DNA of 41,278 bases from Akkermansia muciniphila (GTDB lineage Bacteria; Verrucomicrobiota; Verrucomicrobiia; Opitutales; Opitutaceae): contig CAMDHP010000007.1 in NCBI GenBank assembly GCA_945898185.1, positions 1 through 41,278 of the forward strand, given 5' to 3'. The notes beneath the pieces were generated by a model. That model did no database searches and was not told where the DNA came from. It saw only the letters and a program-made list of their open reading frames with translations. The translations under genes were made by a program, and so were the position numbers. Below are positions 37,750-41,278 of this stretch, in pieces. Positions within the stretch are counted from its first letter, which is position 1. The number at the start of each line of letters is the position of its first letter.

Positions 37750-37854
37750 GGTTCAGAACCAAACGGTTCCGTATTTCCACTTCTGAACCTCGAAGCGCGC
37801 CGACGTGTTGCATTTTGAAATACGGCTTTTCGAAAGACTCCGGCAGCGGCGCGC
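37750..37854 (+). other. Candidate structured RNA with interleaved stems
   Basis: Three perfect inverted repeats interleave. A: GGTTCAGAA (37750-37758) with TTCTGAACC (37781-37789). B: CCGTATTTC (37769-37777) with GAAATACGG (37817-37825). C: GCGCGCCG (37795-37802) with CGGCGCGC (37847-37854). B lies in the loop of hairpin A and its partner in the loop of hairpin C, so B would be a 9-base loop-loop contact. A competing small hairpin GAACC-aaac-GGTTC (37756-37769) excludes A. It sits between the kinase stop and the dehydrogenase start. Confidence 0.55.
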
Positions 37855-37911
37855 ACGCTTTACAGGGGGCGGCTTTGGGATTTAGATCGCCCATTGCCTC
37901 TTCTCAATCAG

Positions 37912-38922
37912 ATGCCCACGACCCTCCCCCTTGCCGCCCTGCTTACAGGAAGCCACGCGCATTCCATTGTTTTTTCGCCGGAAATCCGACGGGAGCTCGC
38001 CGGTCTTTGTTCACTAAAGGTGGATGCGGTTACGCCGGATGATCTCTCCGTCCACGCCGAGGGCCTGCGCGACGCGGAGTTTCTCTTTACGAGTTGGGGC
38101 GCGCCAAAGCTGAATGCTGGCAATCTTGCCCTGATGCCGAAACTTCGCGCTGTTTTCTACGCCGCCGGGAGCATTAAGGGCATCGTCACCGACGAGTTCT
38201 GGGCACGCAACATCCCCATCTCCTCCGCCTGGGCGGCGAATGCCGTGCCCGTCACCGAGTTTACCTTTGCGCAGATTATCCTCGGCCTGAAACAGGTGCA
38301 CCGCTTCCCCGGGCTCGCGCGGGTCGCTCGAACCAAAGCCTGGCCGGCAGGCTACGAAGGCGTCGGCGCCTTCGGCACGACAGTGGGCTTGGTCTCGCTC
38401 GGCCAGATCGGCCGCCGCGTCGCCCAGATGTTGCGCCAGCTCGATGTGAAGGTGCTCGCTTACGATCCGTTTTGCCCGCCGCACGTTGCCCAAGAACTGG
38501 GCGTTACGCTCGTCTCGCTCGAAGAAGTCTTCACCCGCAGCCGTGTCGTATCGCTGCACGCCCCGTGGCTGAAAGAGACCGAAGGCCTAATTACGGGCGC
38601 ATTGCTCGCCTCGATGCCAGCCGGCGGCACGTTCATCAACACCGCGCGCGGTGCCATCGTGAACGAGTCCGAAATGATCGCCGTGTTGCAGGCCCGCCCG
38701 GATCTCACCGCTGTGCTGGATGTCACCTGGCCGGAGCCTGCCCCGGCCGATTCCCCGCTCTACGATTTGGCCAACGTTTTCCTCACGCCGCACATTGCGG
38801 GTTCCGGGCAAGGCGAGTGCGGCCGCATGGCTCGCTACATGATAAATGAGTATCATCGCTTCCTGCACGGCGAGCCGCTGCAATGGAGTGTCTCCCGTGA
38901 CGCCGCCGCCCGCATGGCCTGA
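37912..38922 (+). CDS. D-2-hydroxyacid dehydrogenase family protein
   Basis: A 336-residue NAD-dependent dehydrogenase. The nucleotide site TVGLVSLGQIGRRVAQML has serine in place of the first glycine of GxGxxG. Catalytic motifs are visible: INTARGAIVNESEM (Arg), DVTWPEPAPADSPLY (Glu) and TPHIAGSGQGE (His). The substrate cannot be assigned. ATG 37912 is taken over a TTG six codons earlier. The 173-base leader contains the interleaved-hairpin element. coaD follows after 50 bases. Confidence 0.88.
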   Translation: MPTTLPLAALLTGSHAHSIVFSPEIRRELAGLCSLKVDAVTPDDLSVHAEGLRDAEFLFTSWGAPKLNAGNLALMPKLRAVFYAAGSIKGIVTDEFWARNIPISSAWAANAVPVTEFTFAQIILGLKQVHRFPGLARVARTKAWPAGYEGVGAFGTTVGLVSLGQIGRRVAQMLRQLDVKVLAYDPFCPPHVAQELGVTLVSLEEVFTRSRVVSLHAPWLKETEGLITGALLASMPAGGTFINTARGAIVNESEMIAVLQARPDLTAVLDVTWPEPAPADSPLYDLANVFLTPHIAGSGQGECGRMARYMINEYHRFLHGEPLQWSVSRDAAARMA

Positions 38923-38972
38923 GCCAATCCAGGCGTTCATTTCGCTCCACCCCGCATCTCCACTTTCTCGCC

Positions 38973-39458
38973 ATGCGCCACTGTATTTACCCCGGCACTT
39001 TCGATCCGTTTACCTTCGGGCATCTTGATGTGCTCCAGCGAGCGGCAAAGCTCTTTGACCACGTCACGGTGGCCATCGCCAACAACCCGGGGAAGGGGCC
39101 GCTCTTTCCCCCCGAGCGCCGCTTGGAGTTGGTGCAGACGAGCACGAAGCATTTGCCCAACGTTAGCGCCACCCTCTTCGACGGCCTGCTAGTTGAGTTC
39201 GCCCGTGCCCAGGAGGCGGTCGCTCTTATACGCGGCCTGCGCGCTCTCTCCGACTTCGAGTTCGAATTCAATATGGCGCTGATGAACCGGCACCTCGAAC
39301 CCGAGATCGAGACGCTCTTCGTGATGCCCCGCGAGGCCTACAGCTACACCAGCTCCAGCTTGGTAAAGCAGGTCGCCAAGCTGGGCGGCGACGTCTCGAA
39401 CTTCGTCCCGCCGGAAGTTATAAAAGCTCTGCGCGAGATCTATCCGCCTCGTGGCTGA
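38973..39458 (+). CDS. coaD: Phosphopantetheine adenylyltransferase CoaD
   Basis: CoaD transfers AMP to 4'-phosphopantetheine, the penultimate step of coenzyme A synthesis. The 161-residue protein has GTFDPFTFGHLDVLQRA (the T/HxGH nucleotide-binding motif, His17), LIRGLRALSDFEFEFNMA and the YTSSSLVKQVAKLGG motif. The length is typical. No ribosome-binding site is visible before ATG 38973. It is downstream of the dehydrogenase on the same strand. Confidence 0.96.
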   Translation: MRHCIYPGTFDPFTFGHLDVLQRAAKLFDHVTVAIANNPGKGPLFPPERRLELVQTSTKHLPNVSATLFDGLLVEFARAQEAVALIRGLRALSDFEFEFNMALMNRHLEPEIETLFVMPREAYSYTSSSLVKQVAKLGGDVSNFVPPEVIKALREIYPPRG

Positions 39459-39568
39459 GTTGGGCGAGCGCCGGAGTGTGGCAGGTGCTGGTGGCCGATC
39501 GGCACGAGTTCGAACCCGATGCAGGATCACGAGACGCGAGGCTTGCAGGGTGACGAGCTGGTGGGCGC

Positions 39569-39597
39569 AAAAAAGCCGGCGTTGCAGGAACGCCGGC
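39569..39597 (-). terminator. Rho-independent terminator of small exported peptide gene
   Basis: On the minus strand GCCGGCGTT (39597-39589), a 5-base loop and AACGCCGGC (39583-39575) form a perfect 9-base stem followed by six T (39574-39569). It lies 38 bases after the stop codon of the small gene at 39636-39779. Confidence 0.9.
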
Positions 39598-39635
39598 TCG
39601 GGAAGTATTAAGCTTTAAGCCCGTGCTTCTCTGCC

Positions 39636-39779
39636 TTAGGACTTGGGGGCTTCGGGTGCAGCGACGGGCTTCTCGGTGGGCTGCTTGTCTTTTGAGCAGC
39701 CGCCGCCGCCGCAGCCTTCGCCGGCATAGGCGATGGCAGAGAGGGAGAGGGCGAGGAGGGCGATGAGGGTCTTCTTCAT
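39636..39779 (-). CDS. Small exported Cys-Gly peptide, unknown function
   Basis: A 47-codon gene. The product starts MKKTLIALLALSLSAIAYA, a clear Sec signal peptide with an AYA cleavage site, then GEGCGGGGCSKDKQ and a Pro/Ala-rich tail ending APKS. The mature peptide would be about 28 residues with two cysteines separated by four glycines, which could bind metal or form a disulfide. There is no lipobox. A strong terminator follows and a TATACT box lies upstream, so it looks like an independently expressed gene. No known family is recognised. Confidence 0.75.
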   Translation of the reverse strand: MKKTLIALLALSLSAIAYAGEGCGGGGCSKDKQPTEKPVAAPEAPKS

Positions 39780-39850
39780 GTGGGTTTATTTTTTGAGTTA
39801 GGTTTCAGGTAGCAAGTTCGACCGGAATGGCCGACTTCTTTGATACAGAC

Positions 39851-39856
39851 AGTATA
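39851..39856 (-). promoter_or_regulatory. Possible -10 box of the small peptide gene
   Basis: TATACT on the minus strand, 71 bases upstream of the peptide start codon. A TTGTAA-like -35 lies too far upstream (about 21-base spacer), so only the -10 is suggested. Confidence 0.35.
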
Positions 39857-39949
39857 GAATCGCCAAGGTTTCCGCATTTACAAGCTAAGCTGGATTTTCT
39901 TGGGAACCGAGGAGCGGGGATGTATCAAAAACGGGGCGGGGGCGGGGGA

Positions 39950-41248
39950 TTAACCGCCGGAGAGCGTCTGGATGATTTTCACCAGCGGGAGGAAGAGCGC
40001 GATAACGATGGTGCCGACCACCACGGCCATGAACACGATCATGATTGGCTCGATGATTGAGGTGATGGAGGTGACGGCGTTATCCACCTCTTCGTCGTAG
40101 GTGTCGGCGATGCGGGTCAACATCTCGGGCAGCGCGCCGGTTTCCTCGCCGACTTCCACCATGGAGGTGACCATGGTCGGGAAAATCTTCGTGGCCTCAA
40201 GGGGCTTGCCCACGCCCTCGCCCTCTTTCACGCGATCGTGAACTTGGTTAAGCGCATCAGCGATGAGCGAGTTACCTGAGGTGTCGCGGGTGATCATGAT
40301 GGCCTGCAGGATGGGCACGCCGGATGAGAGCAGAGTGCCGAAGGTGCGGGTAAAGCGACCGATGGCGGCTTTGAGGAAGAGGGGACCGAAGGCTGGGATG
40401 TTGATCTGGACCCAATCCACTGCGCGGCTGCCGGCCTTGGTGTTGCAGATCATGCGGAAGCCAACGACGGAGCCGATGATGAGTCCGATGGTCGCGAGGA
40501 TCTGGTTTTTCAGGAAGTTTGAGACGAAGATGACGCCTTGGGTAAGCAGGGGAAGGGGCGTGCCCTTCAAGAGACCGGAGAAGATTTCCTCGAACTTTGG
40601 AATTACGAAGACCATCAGCGCGGCGACGATGAGCACGGCCACGCACATGATGATGACGGGGTAGGTCATGGCGGCCTTGACCTTACCCTTGATTTTCTCG
40701 GCCTTCTCCATGAAGCGGGCGAGACGGTCGAGCACGGTGCCGAGCACGCCGCCCGCTTCACCGGCCTTCACCATGTTGACGTAGAGGCGGTCGAAAACCT
40801 TGGAGTGCTGGAGCAGGCCGTCCGAGAAAGTGCCGCCGGACTTGATGGACTCGCCGATCTGTTCGAGCACGTATTTGAAGGCGAGGTTCTTCTCCTGGCG
40901 GGCAAGCGTCTCGAGGGAGCGCAGGATTGGCATGCCGGCGTTGACAAGGGTGGAGAGCTGGCGAGTGAAAACGGCGAGCCCTTGGTTGCTGATGACCTTC
41001 CCGAGGGTCATCGGGCGGCCTTGCTTTTTGGCGGGGGCGGCCTTGGCGGTGAATGCGGTGCCGGCGGCGTCGGATCTGGCCATTTTGGCACCCATCTTGA
41101 AGCCCGCACCTGCGGCGACGACCGAGGTGGGCAGGAGGCCCTGGCCCTTTAGGTCGAGGGCAGCCTGCTCGGAGGAGGCGCTTTCTATGACACCCTTTTT
41201 GTCTTTGCCGGTGGCGGAGTCTATGGCGAGGTAAGTGAACTTAGGCAT
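39950..41248 (-). CDS. Type II secretion/type IV pilus inner-membrane protein PilC/GspF
   Basis: A 432-residue polytopic protein of the GspF/PilC family, the inner-membrane platform of type IV pili or type II secretion. The N-terminal domain MPKFTYLAIDSATGKDKKGVIE is typical, followed by a low-complexity linker (about 48-80) and two repeated GspF domains: FTRQLSTLVNAGMPILRSLE to AGEAGGVLGTVLDRLA, and FTRTFGTLLSSGVPILQAI to VGEETGALPEMLTRIA. Three hydrophobic stretches follow the usual pattern, the last near the C-terminus. The leader is pyrimidine-rich with no ribosome-binding site. Pilus versus secretion cannot be told without neighbours beyond the edge. Confidence 0.93.
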   Translation of the reverse strand: MPKFTYLAIDSATGKDKKGVIESASSEQAALDLKGQGLLPTSVVAAGAGFKMGAKMARSDAAGTAFTAKAAPAKKQGRPMTLGKVISNQGLAVFTRQLSTLVNAGMPILRSLETLARQEKNLAFKYVLEQIGESIKSGGTFSDGLLQHSKVFDRLYVNMVKAGEAGGVLGTVLDRLARFMEKAEKIKGKVKAAMTYPVIIMCVAVLIVAALMVFVIPKFEEIFSGLLKGTPLPLLTQGVIFVSNFLKNQILATIGLIIGSVVGFRMICNTKAGSRAVDWVQINIPAFGPLFLKAAIGRFTRTFGTLLSSGVPILQAIMITRDTSGNSLIADALNQVHDRVKEGEGVGKPLEATKIFPTMVTSMVEVGEETGALPEMLTRIADTYDEEVDNAVTSITSIIEPIMIVFMAVVVGTIVIALFLPLVKIIQTLSGG

Positions 41249-41278
41249 GGGGAGGGAGGTTAGAAAATGACCAATGGG

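Noticed and set aside
37750-37854. Integron attC site
   Set aside because: attC sites have nested complementary boxes forming one hairpin; here the repeats interleave and no integrase or cassette genes are near.
37815-38042. 75-codon frame starting in the interleaved-hairpin element
   Set aside because: TTG start, no ribosome-binding site, overlaps the dehydrogenase gene in another frame.
39508-39516. GTTCGAACC resembling a tRNA T-loop
   Set aside because: The flanks do not pair as a T stem and no acceptor, D or anticodon arms are found upstream; it is a short palindrome.

Overview
The window is a GC-rich bacterial chromosome segment of about 41 kb, almost entirely housekeeping genes on both strands, with no rRNA, tRNA, phage or transposase gene that I can see. 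It looks like a Gram-negative member of the Verrucomicrobiota, most likely class Opitutae (inference). The reasons are lipid A synthesis (lpxB), a single-chain SecDF, biosynthetic arginine decarboxylase, adjacent RNase HIII and RNase HII genes, a PilC/GspF protein, few Shine-Dalgarno sequences, and many small palindromic repeats.

Layout: (1) 1-1181 is a repeat-rich accessory stretch holding a compact hicB-hicA toxin-antitoxin pair. (2) 1182-5751 (minus) is a chain of Fur-type regulator, TPR protein, nadA and mutS, with priA divergent at 5902. (3) 8218-10688 (minus) holds a YhaM-like nuclease, an isochorismatase-like hydrolase and a metallophosphatase. (4) 10752-12814 (plus) holds an unknown protein, msrB and menA. 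(5) A 450-base gap follows, then speA (minus), with yajC, secDF, recJ, a pterin dehydratase gene and an unknown gene on plus. (6) 21558-23786 (plus) is a Gfo/Idh/MocA oxidoreductase and lpxB, facing hemA and a hemX-like gene. (7) 25963-32040 (minus) is dnaE, an RsmB-like rRNA methyltransferase and a class I methyltransferase, with rpsU divergent. (8) 32600-39458 holds a sugar isomerase-like protein, mutY (minus), rnhC, rnhB, a histidine kinase, a D-2-hydroxyacid dehydrogenase and coaD. (9) The right end has a tiny exported Cys-Gly peptide gene not covered by larger ORFs, and pilC/gspF (minus).

Genome maintenance is strongly represented: mutS, priA, recJ, dnaE, mutY and two RNases H. The rest covers cofactors and envelope: nadA, menA, hemA/hemX, coaD, pterin dehydratase, lpxB, yajC-secDF and pilC.

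The most unusual signals are not protein families. First, a dispersed palindrome (consensus CTTGAACtcacGTTCAAG followed by a cctacGccgg-like tail) occurs at least six times in one orientation, with a diverged inverted pair at 12878-12945. Copies lie inside the coding sequences of dnaE and the isochorismatase gene, and one copy supplies the stop codon of an unknown gene. Second, a 105-base element at 37750-37854 has two hairpins whose loops carry a perfect 9-base complement, so it could form a kissing-loop or pseudoknot RNA. Third, a 47-residue secreted CGGGGC peptide has its own terminator. Fourth, the Fur-family regulator has lost the usual histidine-rich metal-sensing motif. No database search was possible, so all family assignments rest on motif recognition.
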